Source: Verrucomicrobiota bacterium
GTDB lineage: Bacteria; Verrucomicrobiota; Verrucomicrobiia; Opitutales; UBA2995
Direction: 5' to 3'
DNA: 64,000 nucleotides
Assembly (NCBI GenBank): GCA_027622555.1
Contig: JAQBYJ010000008.1
Span: forward strand, 1-64,000
The notes under the pieces were generated by a model. That model was not told the DNA's origin, made no database searches, and saw only the letters and a list, made by a program, of their open reading frames with translations. A program made the translations under genes and the position numbers. Shown piece by piece: positions 43,948-53,725 of the stretch (position 1 is the first letter of the stretch; each line of letters starts with the position of its first letter).

Positions 43948-44929
43948 GCATAAAAGCGTATTGTCTCTTATCCTTATAAGCATGGGCATCCTGGGTTCTA
44001 TGCAACTGGGATACGGAGTTGAGGGCATTATTACAAATACGGATGGTCGCACCTTTGAGGGAGAAATTAAAGCGATGCCAAATGGAAGCATTGAACTGCA
44101 GTTATCTGCGGACTCGGGATCTGTATCTTACAATTTTCTCAAGGAAAATTTGGCGGGCATTGAATTCCTCGATGCTGAAAATCTGGAAGACGGATTAGAG
44201 GCATATGGAAATGGGCAATACCAAGTGGCGATAACATTTCTTGAATCGATTCACCGGAGCCGTAGCCCTTTCCTAAAGATTTATCCCAAGGAGGAATTCG
44301 CTGACCCCAGTTTAGTGCTAGGAAGTGCTTATTTAAAAATTGAACGGTTTGCTGAGGCAGCTGGTCTTGCGGGTACTTTATTAAACTTAAAATTCGAAGA
44401 CCCTGGTATTCATGACCAGGCAAACGAACTCTTACTCATGGCCTACTTTGGATTAAGGCGCTGGGACGAAACAGAAATTCTAGCCAAGCGGTGGTGCGAG
44501 AATCACGATCCTGCTGATGAAACTGCCTTGGGTTGGTGGATACTGAGCGAAGTTCATTTAGCTCGTGAGGAATTGGAGAAAGCCCGCTGGATTAGCCTGC
44601 AACCCATTACTTTCAGCAGCCAGTATCCTAAGGCTTATTTGCAAGAATGTTTCCATGTTGCAATTGCCGCTTGGATTGAAACATCACCCGAACAAGCCCT
44701 TCAATTGTATCGGCAATACCAGGATCGTGGGTACGTTTGGCCCGAGGGAAAACAACGTGAGATCCAATTAAAATTAACAGGTCTGGGCTTGCGCGTGGAA
44801 GATGAACCGACCCAGGAAGAATCGAAGTCTTTGGAAATTGAGGAAGGCCAGCCGGAAAAAGATTTAAATTTGCCTCTTGAGACAGTAAGAAAACTAACAA
44901 CAAAGACAGAATCAGGTAACGCTCCATGA
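43940..44929 (+). CDS. exported TPR-type protein of the ExbB operon
   Basis: A 329-residue protein with a signal peptide (LSLILISMGILGSMQLGYG). A small beta domain follows (about 28-75, with DGRTFEGEIKAMPNGSIEL and FLKENLAGIEF), typical of such verrucomicrobial/planctomycete proteins. TPR-like helices fill about 85-285 and a charged tail ends the protein. Its start overlaps the previous gene by 8 bases and its stop overlaps the next start (ATGA), so the three are translationally coupled. The exact role is unknown; an accessory for the ExbB-type motor is inferred. Confidence 0.75.
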   Translation: MNRHKSVLSLILISMGILGSMQLGYGVEGIITNTDGRTFEGEIKAMPNGSIELQLSADSGSVSYNFLKENLAGIEFLDAENLEDGLEAYGNGQYQVAITFLESIHRSRSPFLKIYPKEEFADPSLVLGSAYLKIERFAEAAGLAGTLLNLKFEDPGIHDQANELLLMAYFGLRRWDETEILAKRWCENHDPADETALGWWILSEVHLAREELEKARWISLQPITFSSQYPKAYLQECFHVAIAAWIETSPEQALQLYRQYQDRGYVWPEGKQREIQLKLTGLGLRVEDEPTQEESKSLEIEEGQPEKDLNLPLETVRKLTTKTESGNAP

Positions 44930-45669
44930 ACCGACTCATTTTTATATTCCTTTCGATGTCTCTACTTCTGCCCCAAATACTCTTTGGTCAACCCGAAGCG
45001 CCGGTGGGAGATTCGTTAAGCCTTTGGGGAATGATAAAACAAGGCGGCTGGGCCATGTATCCGCTTGGTCTTTGTTCCCTAACCATGTTTTTTCTCATAC
45101 TTCATTGTTGGCGCGAAACTCAGAGATCGAAATTCATTCCATCTAGCGGGATCGAGCAAGTGGCAGAATCTCTATCTAATGGAATTATCGAAGAAGCCAT
45201 TGGAAAACTAAGGCAAATTCCGACCGTTCTTTCACGGGCAATGAGCGAAAGCTTGAGTCGAGCAAAAACACCCATGTCGGACAGAAACAAAGAAAAGGTC
45301 GAGGCAAGCTTGGTTGAATCCTTAGAGGGTGAAGAAAATAACATCAGCCAATGGATCAATTACCTGAATGTTATTGCGGCCATCGCGCCGATGATCGGAT
45401 TGCTGGGAACAGTGAGTGGCATGATCGGCGCGTTCCAGACTATTTCCAGTCAAGGCATGGGCAATCCCGATAAATTCGCAGGAAATATAGGCGAGGCTTT
45501 AATTACCACCGCCACTGGCTTGGTGATCGGTATTCCTTCGATGGTATTTTATTTTGTTATGCGAAACCGCTTGAACAACGCAATGTTGGCTACCATTCAG
45601 TCAGCGAATTCCTTGCTGGATTTCCTGGGAGGCGATCTTGAACCTAAGAGTGGCGACGAAAAGCCTTAA
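44926..45669 (+). CDS. MotA/TolQ/ExbB-family proton channel protein with signal peptide
   Basis: A 247-residue protein with an N-terminal signal-like segment (FIFLSMSLLLPQILFGQ) and then three membrane helices. The family core is YLNVIAAIAPMIGLLGTVSG with MIGAFQTISSQG and GEALITTATGLVIGIPSM. ExbB/TolQ form the stator that turns proton flow into motion with ExbD/TolR. No ExbD/TolR gene follows; the next gene is convergent. It is coupled to two TPR genes, an arrangement differing from tol-pal and ton systems. Confidence 0.88.
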   Translation: MNRLIFIFLSMSLLLPQILFGQPEAPVGDSLSLWGMIKQGGWAMYPLGLCSLTMFFLILHCWRETQRSKFIPSSGIEQVAESLSNGIIEEAIGKLRQIPTVLSRAMSESLSRAKTPMSDRNKEKVEASLVESLEGEENNISQWINYLNVIAAIAPMIGLLGTVSGMIGAFQTISSQGMGNPDKFAGNIGEALITTATGLVIGIPSMVFYFVMRNRLNNAMLATIQSANSLLDFLGGDLEPKSGDEKP

Positions 45670-45676
45670 GAAAATT

Positions 45677-46399
45677 TCAATTCTCTATGGCGAGTCCCTC
45701 GGAAGCCTTTGCTTCTGCGAGCTTCTTCAACTCAGGTACGCTTGCTTGTAACTGTAAGGCTTTTCCTAGCCAATTTCCAGCACTTGATAGCTTTTCTATT
45801 TCCCCATGACGGGCCAACATGGCTTCAAATGCGCCGCCTTGCCAGTCGAGGATCGAAAGGTGGTAAAGCGCTTCAGCTCGTGCGGCATCCGGATAATCAA
45901 CATTGCGGGAAATACCTTCAAGGTCTGCTTTCGCATTAGATTCATCTCCAGAAAGAACACGTGACAGCGCCAGCCCGATGTGTGCCCGTTGCTTAAACTC
46001 TACTCGTTCAAACGCTTTAAAAGCCCTCTCATAATTGGGAATCGCCGCAGCATAATCCTTATCAGAATAAGACTTGTCTGCTAGTTCCATGAAGGCCACG
46101 CCTCCTAATTCTGAACTAGAAAACTTTTCAGCAAAGGCGGCTTTTTTAGAATCGTCGTTAGCTTCAGCATAGGCCTTTGCCCGACCAGATACGGCTTTTT
46201 CGCTCCACAACTTGGCAATCTGAATTCCAAGAATCAACACCACAGCAACCGCCAGGCCAAGGAGAACCTGGGTTTTGTGACGGTTCCAGTAGACGAGGAG
46301 CTGATCCTCTAAGCTGGATTCAGCATAGGCCTCGTCCAATTTTTGGAAGGTATCTTGCTTATCTTTAGGTGGAGATTGCTCTTTGCGATTCGAAGCCAT
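45677..46399 (-). CDS. YfgM-like TPR protein with one membrane anchor
   Basis: A 240-residue protein: a charged cytoplasmic N-terminus, a conserved WNRHKTQVLLGLAVAVVLIL anchor (about 38-60) and a TPR_21 domain (about 70-235). YfgM works with the SecYEG-PpiD periplasmic chaperone network. The usual partner bamB is not next to it. It is convergent with the ExbB gene, 7 bases apart. Confidence 0.78.
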   Translation of the reverse strand: MASNRKEQSPPKDKQDTFQKLDEAYAESSLEDQLLVYWNRHKTQVLLGLAVAVVLILGIQIAKLWSEKAVSGRAKAYAEANDDSKKAAFAEKFSSSELGGVAFMELADKSYSDKDYAAAIPNYERAFKAFERVEFKQRAHIGLALSRVLSGDESNAKADLEGISRNVDYPDAARAEALYHLSILDWQGGAFEAMLARHGEIEKLSSAGNWLGKALQLQASVPELKKLAEAKASEGLAIEN

Positions 46400-46479
46400 G
46401 GAAAATTTGAAATCGTCTGTAATTTAGAGAAACGAGACTTTAGTCAACCTCATAACAGGAGCTGGAAGCTGGAAGAATT

Positions 46480-47343
46480 CTAATCAAAGACAACCGTCTT
46501 CCGTCCATAAACCAAGACTCGGTTTTCCAAGTGCCAACGCACCGCCTGCGCAAGAACGTGTCTTTCGAGCATGCGTCCGCGAACAACGAGATCCTGAACA
46601 GTATGCCTGTGAGATACACGATCGACGTCCTGTTGAATGATCGGACCGTCATCAAGGATGGCAGTCGCGTAGTGGGCGGTAGCTCCGATGAGTTTTACAC
46701 CACGCTGATGCGCTTGCTGGTAAGGTTTCCCGCCCGCGAACGCTGGCAAGAAAGAATGATGAATGTTAATCACCGGTTTGGCAAAAGCGCTAAGAAACTC
46801 CGGACTGAGAATTTGCATGTATCGAGCCATGACAACCAGATCTACCTTATGGTCGCGAAGAATCTGCAATTGCGTTTCTTCTGATTCTGCTTTCGAAGCC
46901 TTTGTTACAGGGACATGGAAAAACGGCACACCATAACCAGCGGTCACATTGCTCATATCCGGGTGATTTGAAATCACACAGGCAATTTCACAATTCAACT
47001 CGTTTGAACGCTGCCCCAACAGAAGCTCATGATAGCAGTGATCGTACTTTGAGACAAAAATCGCAACGCGACTCCGATCCGAAGATAATTTGCACTCAAC
47101 TTCCATATTGAGACTAGAAGCGAACGCCTTAAATGTGGCCTTCTCCGCTTGGTAATCGCTTGTGTCTTCCGAAGGGGTCCATTCGATCCGTTGGAAAAAG
47201 ATCTCAGCCTCCATATCGCGGTGCTGATCTGCGTGAATGATGTTACCACCTCTCTCAAAAATCCAACCGGACATCTTTGCTACAAGACCTGATTGATCTG
47301 GACCGGATAGAAGTGCGGTTAGGGTTTCTCGAGAATCATTCAC
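46480..47343 (-). CDS. purU: formyltetrahydrofolate deformylase
   Basis: A 287-residue enzyme hydrolysing 10-formyl-THF to THF and formate. It has an N-terminal ACT-like domain (about 5-85, LLSGPDQSGLVAKMSGWIFE) and a C-terminal formyltransferase fold. The catalytic Asn-His-Asp set lies in NIHHSFLPAFAGG and GATAHYATAILDDGPIIQQD. It balances one-carbon pools for purine and glycine metabolism. It starts 9 bases after carB. Confidence 0.93.
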   Translation of the reverse strand: MNDSRETLTALLSGPDQSGLVAKMSGWIFERGGNIIHADQHRDMEAEIFFQRIEWTPSEDTSDYQAEKATFKAFASSLNMEVECKLSSDRSRVAIFVSKYDHCYHELLLGQRSNELNCEIACVISNHPDMSNVTAGYGVPFFHVPVTKASKAESEETQLQILRDHKVDLVVMARYMQILSPEFLSAFAKPVINIHHSFLPAFAGGKPYQQAHQRGVKLIGATAHYATAILDDGPIIQQDVDRVSHRHTVQDLVVRGRMLERHVLAQAVRWHLENRVLVYGRKTVVFD

Positions 47344-47352
47344 TATCTTAAG

Positions 47353-50300
47353 TTATATTCTTTCTGCGTAATACTCCTGCAGAGACTTTACTTCGACAGG
47401 CTTCGTCCTAAGTGCTTCGATTGCCAGAACCGAAGACTCAGCAGCCATAATCGTGGTGGTAATGCACACACTCATTTTGATTGCTTCAGTCCGAATAATA
47501 TTTTCGTCGCGACGAGGAATCATCCCCGAAGAAGGCGTATTAACAATAAGCTGAATTCCGCCATTCTTAATCATATCGACCACATGCGGACGTCCTTCGT
47601 CGATCTTGAAAAGTTTTTCAACAGCCACACCATTTTCTATTAAAAACCGGGCGGTGCCTGACGTTGAGTAGATTTTGAAGCCTAGTTTTACCAGGCGACT
47701 TGCGATGTCGATCACCTTGTTTTTGTCGCCATCCTTTACGCTGATGAATACATTCCCGGAAGTCGGAAGAGCCGGTTGAACAGCCATTTGCGTTTTAGCA
47801 AAGGCAATCCCGTAATCCATATCCATACCCATGACCTCGCCGGTACTCCGCATTTCCGGAGTTAACGCTATCTTCGATCCAGGGAAGCGTTTGAATGGAA
47901 ACACTGATTCTTTGATACACCAATGCTTTGGAGTTACTTCTTCGGTAAATCCTAATTCTTTAAGAGTCGCACCCGCCATGACTCGAGCGGCAAGCTTTGC
48001 TAATTGAACTCCAATCGCCTTGGAAACAAAAGGAACAGTCCTGGATGCGCGTGGATTTACTTCAATAATGAATAGCTCATTGTCTTTAATAACAAACTGC
48101 ACGTTCATCAATCCAATCACATTGAGCTCCTTGGCTAAGCTATAGGTGGCTTCCTTGATCTGGTTGATCATATCCTCAGACAAGGTGTGTGGCGGCATAA
48201 CCATGCCAGCATCACCACTATGTACGCCGGCGAATTCAATATGTTCCAAAATACCGCCCACAAGAATAGTTTCGCCGTCAGATATACAATCGACATCCAC
48301 CTCAATGGCATCTTCCAGGAATCGGTCGATGAGTACTGGTTTGTCGGGAACCACTTCAAAAGTCTCTTTGACGACCTTCTCCATTTCTTTAATAGAAGAA
48401 ACAACGAACATTCCACGACCGCCGAGGACAAATGAGGGTCGAAGCAATATGGGAAACCCAACCTCCTCAGCCATGAGGTAAGCCTCTGCTGCATTCATGG
48501 CAATTCGGTTGGCGGGTTGCCTGAGTCCGACTCGATTCAGAATATCGGCGAACAACTTCCTGTCTTCTGCTGCATCAATGTTCTCAGGACTCGTTCCAAT
48601 AATATTTACACCATTGGCCTTTAACTCCGTGGCAAGATTAAGGGGTGTTTGCCCACCAAATTGAACAATGGCTCCTTGGCATTTCTCCTGCTCATAAACA
48701 GCGAGAACATCTTCCAGAGTAAGTGGCTCAAAATAAAGCCGGTCCGATGTATCGTAGTCCGTGGAAACAGTTTCCGGATTGGAATTAACCATGACTGTTT
48801 CGAAACCAGCTTCCTGGAGAGCATAGGACGCATGCACACAACAATAATCAAATTCGATGCCTTGCCCAATTCGATTGGGGCCACCGCCGAGAATCATTAT
48901 CTTGGGTTTGTCCGACGGTACTACCTCATTTTCATCTCCATAGGATGAGTAGTAATACGGCGTGAATGCTTCAAATTCGGCGGCACAGGTATCAACAAGG
49001 CGAAAAATTGTTTTTAACCCGATAGATTCACGCTTGGATTTTACAGCCTCCCTTGGCGCATCGAGCAAGTAGCTCAATTGAGCATCTGAAAACCCGGCTT
49101 CTTTAGCCTCCCTGAGTAATTCGTTATCGATTGACTGCAGGGTCTGTTTGGCAAGTTCTTTCTCAATGGCTACGATCCCGGCGATTTGATTAACAAACCA
49201 GGGATCAATGGAGGTAAGCTCAAACACTTCTTCCTCAGACATGCCGTTTAGCAACGCATAACGAATATAGAAAATACGCTCGGCGTTTGGAATCGAAAGA
49301 CGACTCCGAATCACAGAGTCCTCGCAATCCGGATCAGCCCCATACTTTCCACCTCCACCCAAGCCACGAGATCCAACTTCGAGCGAACGTAGCGCTTTTT
49401 GAAAAGACTCTTTAAAAGTGCGGCCTATGGCCATTGCTTCACCAACACTCTTCATGGATGAGGTAAGTGTCGTGTCCGCGCCTTCAAATTTCTCAAAAGT
49501 GAAGCGAGGAATTTTTGTTACGACGTAATCGATCGAAGGCTCGAAACTTGCCGGTGTCTCGCGGGTAATGTCATTTTGGATTTCATCCAGGCTGTACCCG
49601 ACTGCCAGTTTCGCAGCAAACTTCGCGATAGGAAACCCAGTCGCTTTTGAAGCGAGGGCAGAGCTTCGGGAAACCCGAGGATTCATTTCAATGACCACCA
49701 AACGGCCATCTACAGGATTAACCGAGAACTGTATGTTACTTCCTCCTGTCTCAACCCCAATTTCACGAATACAGGCAAAGGACGCATCACGCATGAGCTG
49801 ATACTCTTTGTCGGTCAAAGTCATTGCTGGAGCAATCGTGATCGAATCCCCCGTATGCACTCCCATCGGGTCAAAATTTTCGATAGAACAAACGATGACA
49901 CATTGATCCTTATAATCGCGCATCACCTCCATTTCGTACTCTTTCCAACCTAACAAGCACTCCTCGACCAACACTTCTGTGACAGGTGAAATCTCGAGAC
50001 CATTGGCAACGATAGTATCAAATTCTTCCTTATTATAGGCAATTCCTCCACCGGCTCCACCCATGGTGAACCCTGGACGAATTATTAATGGGAAAGGTCC
50101 AATTTTTTCTGCGGCGTTACGCGCTTCTTCTAAAGAATAAACAACCCTGGACTTGGCCACATCAAGGCCGATTTTAATCATAGCCTTTTTGAACAAGAGC
50201 CGGTCTTCACCTTTTTTGATGGCATCAGGTTTTGCTCCAATCATTTCCACATTGAATTTTTTCAATATCCCGGCGGCGTCTAAATCGAGCGCTAAGTTCA

Positions 50301-50586
50301 AGGCCGTCTGACCTCCCAAGGTTGGAAGCAGAGCGTCGGGTCGTTCCTTTTCAATGATCTTTGTGACAATCTCCACGGTCAGTGGCTCGATGTAAGTTAC
50401 ATCGGCAAACTCGGGGTCGGTCATTATCGTGGCTGGATTACTGTTAACTAGGATCACTCGGTAGCCTTCTTCCCGAAGAGCTTTACAAGCCTGAGTCCCA
50501 CTGTAATCGAACTCACAAGCTTGGCCGATAATAATAGGGCCGGATCCGATGATCAGGATTGATTCTAGGTCGGTACGTTTAGGCAT
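47353..50586 (-). CDS. carB: carbamoyl-phosphate synthase large subunit
   Basis: A 1077-residue enzyme making carbamoyl phosphate for arginine and pyrimidine synthesis. The two ATP-grasp halves are visible: [15 protein letters not shown] and [11 protein letters not shown], each with [19 protein letters not shown]- and [17 protein letters not shown]-type blocks. A C-terminal MGS-like allosteric domain has [17 protein letters not shown]. Length is normal. carA is not adjacent in this window. With pyrG nearby and purU downstream, the region has a nucleotide-metabolism theme. Confidence 0.96.
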   Translation of the reverse strand: MPKRTDLESILIIGSGPIIIGQACEFDYSGTQACKALREEGYRVILVNSNPATIMTDPEFADVTYIEPLTVEIVTKIIEKERPDALLPTLGGQTALNLALDLDAAGILKKFNVEMIGAKPDAIKKGEDRLLFKKAMIKIGLDVAKSRVVYSLEEARNAAEKIGPFPLIIRPGFTMGGAGGGIAYNKEEFDTIVANGLEISPVTEVLVEECLLGWKEYEMEVMRDYKDQCVIVCSIENFDPMGVHTGDSITIAPAMTLTDKEYQLMRDASFACIREIGVETGGSNIQFSVNPVDGRLVVIEMNPRVSRSSALASKATGFPIAKFAAKLAVGYSLDEIQNDITRETPASFEPSIDYVVTKIPRFTFEKFEGADTTLTSSMKSVGEAMAIGRTFKESFQKALRSLEVGSRGLGGGGKYGADPDCEDSVIRSRLSIPNAERIFYIRYALLNGMSEEEVFELTSIDPWFVNQIAGIVAIEKELAKQTLQSIDNELLREAKEAGFSDAQLSYLLDAPREAVKSKRESIGLKTIFRLVDTCAAEFEAFTPYYYSSYGDENEVVPSDKPKIMILGGGPNRIGQGIEFDYCCVHASYALQEAGFETVMVNSNPETVSTDYDTSDRLYFEPLTLEDVLAVYEQEKCQGAIVQFGGQTPLNLATELKANGVNIIGTSPENIDAAEDRKLFADILNRVGLRQPANRIAMNAAEAYLMAEEVGFPILLRPSFVLGGRGMFVVSSIKEMEKVVKETFEVVPDKPVLIDRFLEDAIEVDVDCISDGETILVGGILEHIEFAGVHSGDAGMVMPPHTLSEDMINQIKEATYSLAKELNVIGLMNVQFVIKDNELFIIEVNPRASRTVPFVSKAIGVQLAKLAARVMAGATLKELGFTEEVTPKHWCIKESVFPFKRFPGSKIALTPEMRSTGEVMGMDMDYGIAFAKTQMAVQPALPTSGNVFISVKDGDKNKVIDIASRLVKLGFKIYSTSGTARFLIENGVAVEKLFKIDEGRPHVVDMIKNGGIQLIVNTPSSGMIPRRDENIIRTEAIKMSVCITTTIMAAESSVLAIEALRTKPVEVKSLQEYYAERI

Positions 50587-50704
50587 AAAAGGCGAATTCG
50601 GACTTCATGCGACCGGAAGCGATCGCAAAATTCGCACTAACTTGGAGAATACCTTCTGGCTTGAAAAGTAAAAAGCGGAGTATTTCGTAATCCAATGAAA
50701 CTGC

Positions 50705-51829
50705 CTAATTTTGAAGCATTTCTGGAGTTATTATTCTATCTTCCGTGTTTGTCACGGCATTGGTCACCTTCTGAACAAGATAGTCCAAATTCTTGCTCCA
50801 CTTTTGCTCAATCAGGTAATCAAAGGCTTCCTCCGATAATTCAATTTTTCGACTATCAAACTTAAAGTTCGAAGAGTTATCCATAATGGAGCGAACAATG
50901 TCTTCCATATCATTCTTGCGTTCACCAATTCCCGGTAAGTGGATGATGGACAAAGCGATTCGGTAAAACAAATCGTGGGAGAACTTCCCGTCATCCATGG
51001 CATCTTCAAGGTCAACTTCAGTTGAGCAAATTAGTCGAAATTCATGTCCTACTGCTTTCAACAATTTGGCGAAGGAATTTTGAACCTTCAAATCCATGGC
51101 TTGAATCGACTGCAAGTAAAGGGATCCCCCAGTCGCCCGTTCCAACAACGGACCACCCAATCCATCCTGACCCAACAATTGATTCTTCAATTCATCTTGA
51201 TCAGCTACTGAACAATCCAGCCCAACCAATTCGCCTTCGTTGAAGCCACTTGAGTGGTGAATTGTAAGAGCTACCATTTTCTTGCCCGTGCCAGCAGGAC
51301 CTTGAATTAAAACCGGCGTGCTCACTTTTACTAAACGATCTACTTGTTTCTGAGCCTTTACGATCCGCTTGTCCTTGCCCATAAGAGCATAACAATTTTC
51401 CGAGGCTTGAAAAGGTGGAATCGTCCGTTGTGAAGATTGAGAAATGGGCCTGGAAACCAATCCCCGGGATTTTGCGTCCAGTCCCTTTTTCAAGGCAGCG
51501 ACAAACTCCTTAATCTTTAAAGGTTTCTGGATATAATCAAATGCTCCACTCTTTAAAGCGCGAACAGCAGTTTCCATGCTGCCATAACCTGTCATCAGAA
51601 TAACTATAGCATTGGGATCAATATCTCTAATCTCATTTAGAAGCGTTATCCCGTCCATGGGCTCCATGGATATATCGGACAATACTACATCGTAAGAATT
51701 GTTTTTGAATAAATCCAAAGCTTCCTGGCCATCAAAAGCAAATTCTGCGGAGCAGCCTAAGGGTTGGACAACAACCCTCAGGATATCGTGAAGTTCCTTC
51801 TGGTCATCAACTATTAGGACCGATGACAT
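50705..51829 (-). CDS. NtrC-like response regulator with degenerate AAA+ domain and no HTH
   Basis: A 374-residue protein. The receiver (1-120) has the acidic pair VDDQ, Asp52 (SDISME) and Lys102. The AAA+ domain keeps Walker A GPAGTGKK (177-184) and the LFYRIALSIIHLPGIGER segment. The sigma-54 loop GAFTGA is missing (LLGQDGLGG instead), and Walker B is GGSLYLQSI where GGTLFLDEI is usual, losing the Asp-Glu pair. The chain ends at ITPEMLQN, without the Fis-type DNA-binding domain. It can hardly activate sigma-54 promoters and may bind ATP without hydrolysis. It follows a GspF/PilC gene by 71 bases. Confidence 0.85.
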   Translation of the reverse strand: MSSVLIVDDQKELHDILRVVVQPLGCSAEFAFDGQEALDLFKNNSYDVVLSDISMEPMDGITLLNEIRDIDPNAIVILMTGYGSMETAVRALKSGAFDYIQKPLKIKEFVAALKKGLDAKSRGLVSRPISQSSQRTIPPFQASENCYALMGKDKRIVKAQKQVDRLVKVSTPVLIQGPAGTGKKMVALTIHHSSGFNEGELVGLDCSVADQDELKNQLLGQDGLGGPLLERATGGSLYLQSIQAMDLKVQNSFAKLLKAVGHEFRLICSTEVDLEDAMDDGKFSHDLFYRIALSIIHLPGIGERKNDMEDIVRSIMDNSSNFKFDSRKIELSEEAFDYLIEQKWSKNLDYLVQKVTNAVTNTEDRIITPEMLQN

Positions 51830-51900
51830 GATTTAAAGTAGAAATAAGTTTTTTGGAGGTTCAAGAATCAGGATAACGGTAAAGATTCACCTTCTTGAGA

Positions 51901-53070
51901 TTAGCCACCGACAACATTGGCCATATTGAAGATTGGCAAGAACATAGCCATAACAATTCCACCAATGACGATACCAAGAAAGCAGATAAGAATCGGTTCC
52001 ATAAGGGAGGTAAGACCCGCGACCGTGGTTTCAATTTCCGAATCATAAAAATCTGAAATCTTGTCGAACATGTCGTCCATTTTACCGGTTTGTTCACCCG
52101 CTTTCGCCATGTGTTTCACCATCGGAGGAAAATAGGGTTTTTCTGCGAGAACCTCAGAAACCTGGCCGCCTTGATTGATAACACGGCTTACCTCTTTACA
52201 GGCAACCTCGATGTAGGTGTTGCCACTTGCGCGGGAAACAATGTCCAAAGCTTTTAGAATGGGAACACCACTTCGGAGGAGAATCGCAAAGGTTCGGCAA
52301 AAACGCGAAACAGCAATTTTTTGACTTAGTCCTCCTACAATAGGCAAACGGAACAACACCTTGTCTTTGAAAACCCGACCACGGGGTGTTGCCAGGAATT
52401 TTGCCAAAACCTTCCAAAATATAATACCTCCGATTATAACAAAAAGAATGTTACCCTTCAACCAGTCAGATACATCGATTAGCATCTGAGTTGGCATCGG
52501 TAGCTTAGCGCCCATGTCAGTGAACATTTCTTTAAATGTCGGAATAACAAATATCAACAGAACGTTCACCAACCCGACCGCAAGTAGGATAACGGCGATC
52601 GGATACATCAATGCGCTCTTTACCTTCTTGGTTAACTTCACCGAGTCTTCAAAATAAATAGCTACCTTCGCAAGGATCTCTGAAAGCTGTCCACTCGCTT
52701 CACCTGCTTCGACCATTGAGGTGAAGAGGTTATTAAATGCGCGTGGAAATTTCTTAACAGAATCGGAAAACGAGGTTCCGCTAGCGATGTCATTCTTAAC
52801 ATCACGAATGATAACCATAAATGTTTGGTCGTCTGTTTGTTCCTGAAGGGCATCCAAGCAGGAAACAAGCGGCAAACCAGCATCCAGCATTGAACCGAGC
52901 TGTTGGGTAAAAATCGTGAGGTCGGCAAGCTTGACCTTGTGCTTGGGCGCACGCTTTTCGTAAGACCTTTGTTTAGCCAAACGTTGAGACTCTGCGAAAC
53001 TGATCTTCTTCTTTGTATTATGTGAAGTCCTTTTCGAACCGATATTAGCAGACGATGACGTGATAGGCAT
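51901..53070 (-). CDS. type II secretion / type IV pilus inner-membrane platform protein (GspF/PilC)
   Basis: A protein of about 389 residues, with the ATG at 53070 preferred to 53085. It has two T2SSF domains, each with a helical bundle: FTQQLGSMLDAGLPLVSCLDAL then later FCRTFAILLRSGVPILKALD. Three membrane helices lie near 185-210, 225-245 and the C-terminus. It is the platform protein of a pilus or type II secretion machine. The remaining pilus genes are not in the window. It is paired with the NtrC-like regulator. Confidence 0.9.
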   Translation of the reverse strand: MPITSSSANIGSKRTSHNTKKKISFAESQRLAKQRSYEKRAPKHKVKLADLTIFTQQLGSMLDAGLPLVSCLDALQEQTDDQTFMVIIRDVKNDIASGTSFSDSVKKFPRAFNNLFTSMVEAGEASGQLSEILAKVAIYFEDSVKLTKKVKSALMYPIAVILLAVGLVNVLLIFVIPTFKEMFTDMGAKLPMPTQMLIDVSDWLKGNILFVIIGGIIFWKVLAKFLATPRGRVFKDKVLFRLPIVGGLSQKIAVSRFCRTFAILLRSGVPILKALDIVSRASGNTYIEVACKEVSRVINQGGQVSEVLAEKPYFPPMVKHMAKAGEQTGKMDDMFDKISDFYDSEIETTVAGLTSLMEPILICFLGIVIGGIVMAMFLPIFNMANVVGG

Positions 53071-53217
53071 GATGTTTATAACCATGTGAACTGGAATGCC
53101 TTAGGCAATACAGAACATGGTTAAGAAAGTGTAAAATTTCACCTCAAAATTCCTCCAAAAAACTCAAAAAAGTGCTTGATCAATAAGACATTATTCCACG
53201 GAATAGCCGACTTTTCC

Positions 53218-53291
53218 GCGGGTGTAGTTCAGTGGTAGAACTCCAGCCTTCCAAGCTGGCTACGTCGGTTCGATTCCGTCCACCCGCACCA
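53218..53291 (+). tRNA. tRNA-Gly(TCC)
   Basis: GCGGGTG pairs with CACCCGC as the acceptor stem. The D-arm is AGTTCAGTGGTAGAACT. The anticodon stem CCAGC/GCTGG holds loop CTTCCAA with anticodon TCC, the T-arm has GGTTCGATTCC, and CCA is encoded. Confidence 0.97.
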
Positions 53292-53296
53292 CTTTT

Positions 53297-53331
53297 AAAC
53301 GCCTCTATCCCGCGGGATGGAAGGCGTTTTT
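53297..53331 (+). terminator. terminator of tRNA-Gly
   Basis: AAACGCCT and AGGCGTTT form the outer stem around an inner palindrome ATCCCGCGGGAT. TTTTT closes the structure. It starts six bases beyond the tRNA. Confidence 0.8.
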
Positions 53332-53414
53332 AGTGTACACTTAAAGTGTAGGCCATTTCAACCAAGCCGTTTCATCATAAAAACCTTCTGGCATTGTTAA
53401 CTTTGACCTACCAC

Positions 53415-53448
53415 TTGACACTATACCCCCCGGGGGTACCTTGATCAC
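53415..53448 (+). promoter_or_regulatory. csoR promoter with embedded CsoR operator
   Basis: TTGACA (53415-53420) and TACCTT (53437-53442) are spaced 16 bases apart as -35 and -10. The near-perfect palindrome TACCCCC-C-GGGGGTA (53424-53438) fills the spacer. It is the G/C-tract operator typical of CsoR-type copper repressors. The -10 is only 6 bases before the ATG at 53449 and no Shine-Dalgarno sequence is present, so a leaderless mRNA is likely. Confidence 0.75.
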
Positions 53449-53718
53449 ATGATTCTTCCAGAATATAAAAACACGGCACTACGACGACTGAAGATTATTC
53501 AAGGGCAGGTAGGCGGTGTAAGCAAACTCGTTGATGAAGAGCGTTACTGTTTGGACATCCTTACCCAGATTGCGGCGATACAGGAAGCGCTAAGAGGTGT
53601 ATCCAGGCAAGTTGTACGAAATCATCTTGAAACCTGTGTAACCGATTCTATTAAAAAAGGAAACGGAGAAGAGCACTACAAGGAACTGACAGATATCATG
53701 TTTAAACTTAGCAAGTGA
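53449..53718 (+). CDS. csoR: CsoR-type metal-sensing repressor
   Basis: An 89-residue all-helical repressor of the CsoR/RcnR/FrmR family. The Cu(I) ligand set is present in the expected order: Cys in RYCLDIL, His and Cys in RNHLETC. The N-terminal RLKIIQGQVGGV helix is typical. Together with the operator in its own promoter this indicates copper-responsive autorepression. It ends 7 bases before the remnant of an SO_0444-type efflux permease, its expected target. Confidence 0.9.
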   Translation: MILPEYKNTALRRLKIIQGQVGGVSKLVDEERYCLDILTQIAAIQEALRGVSRQVVRNHLETCVTDSIKKGNGEEHYKELTDIMFKLSK

Positions 53719-53725
53719 GGCCCGA

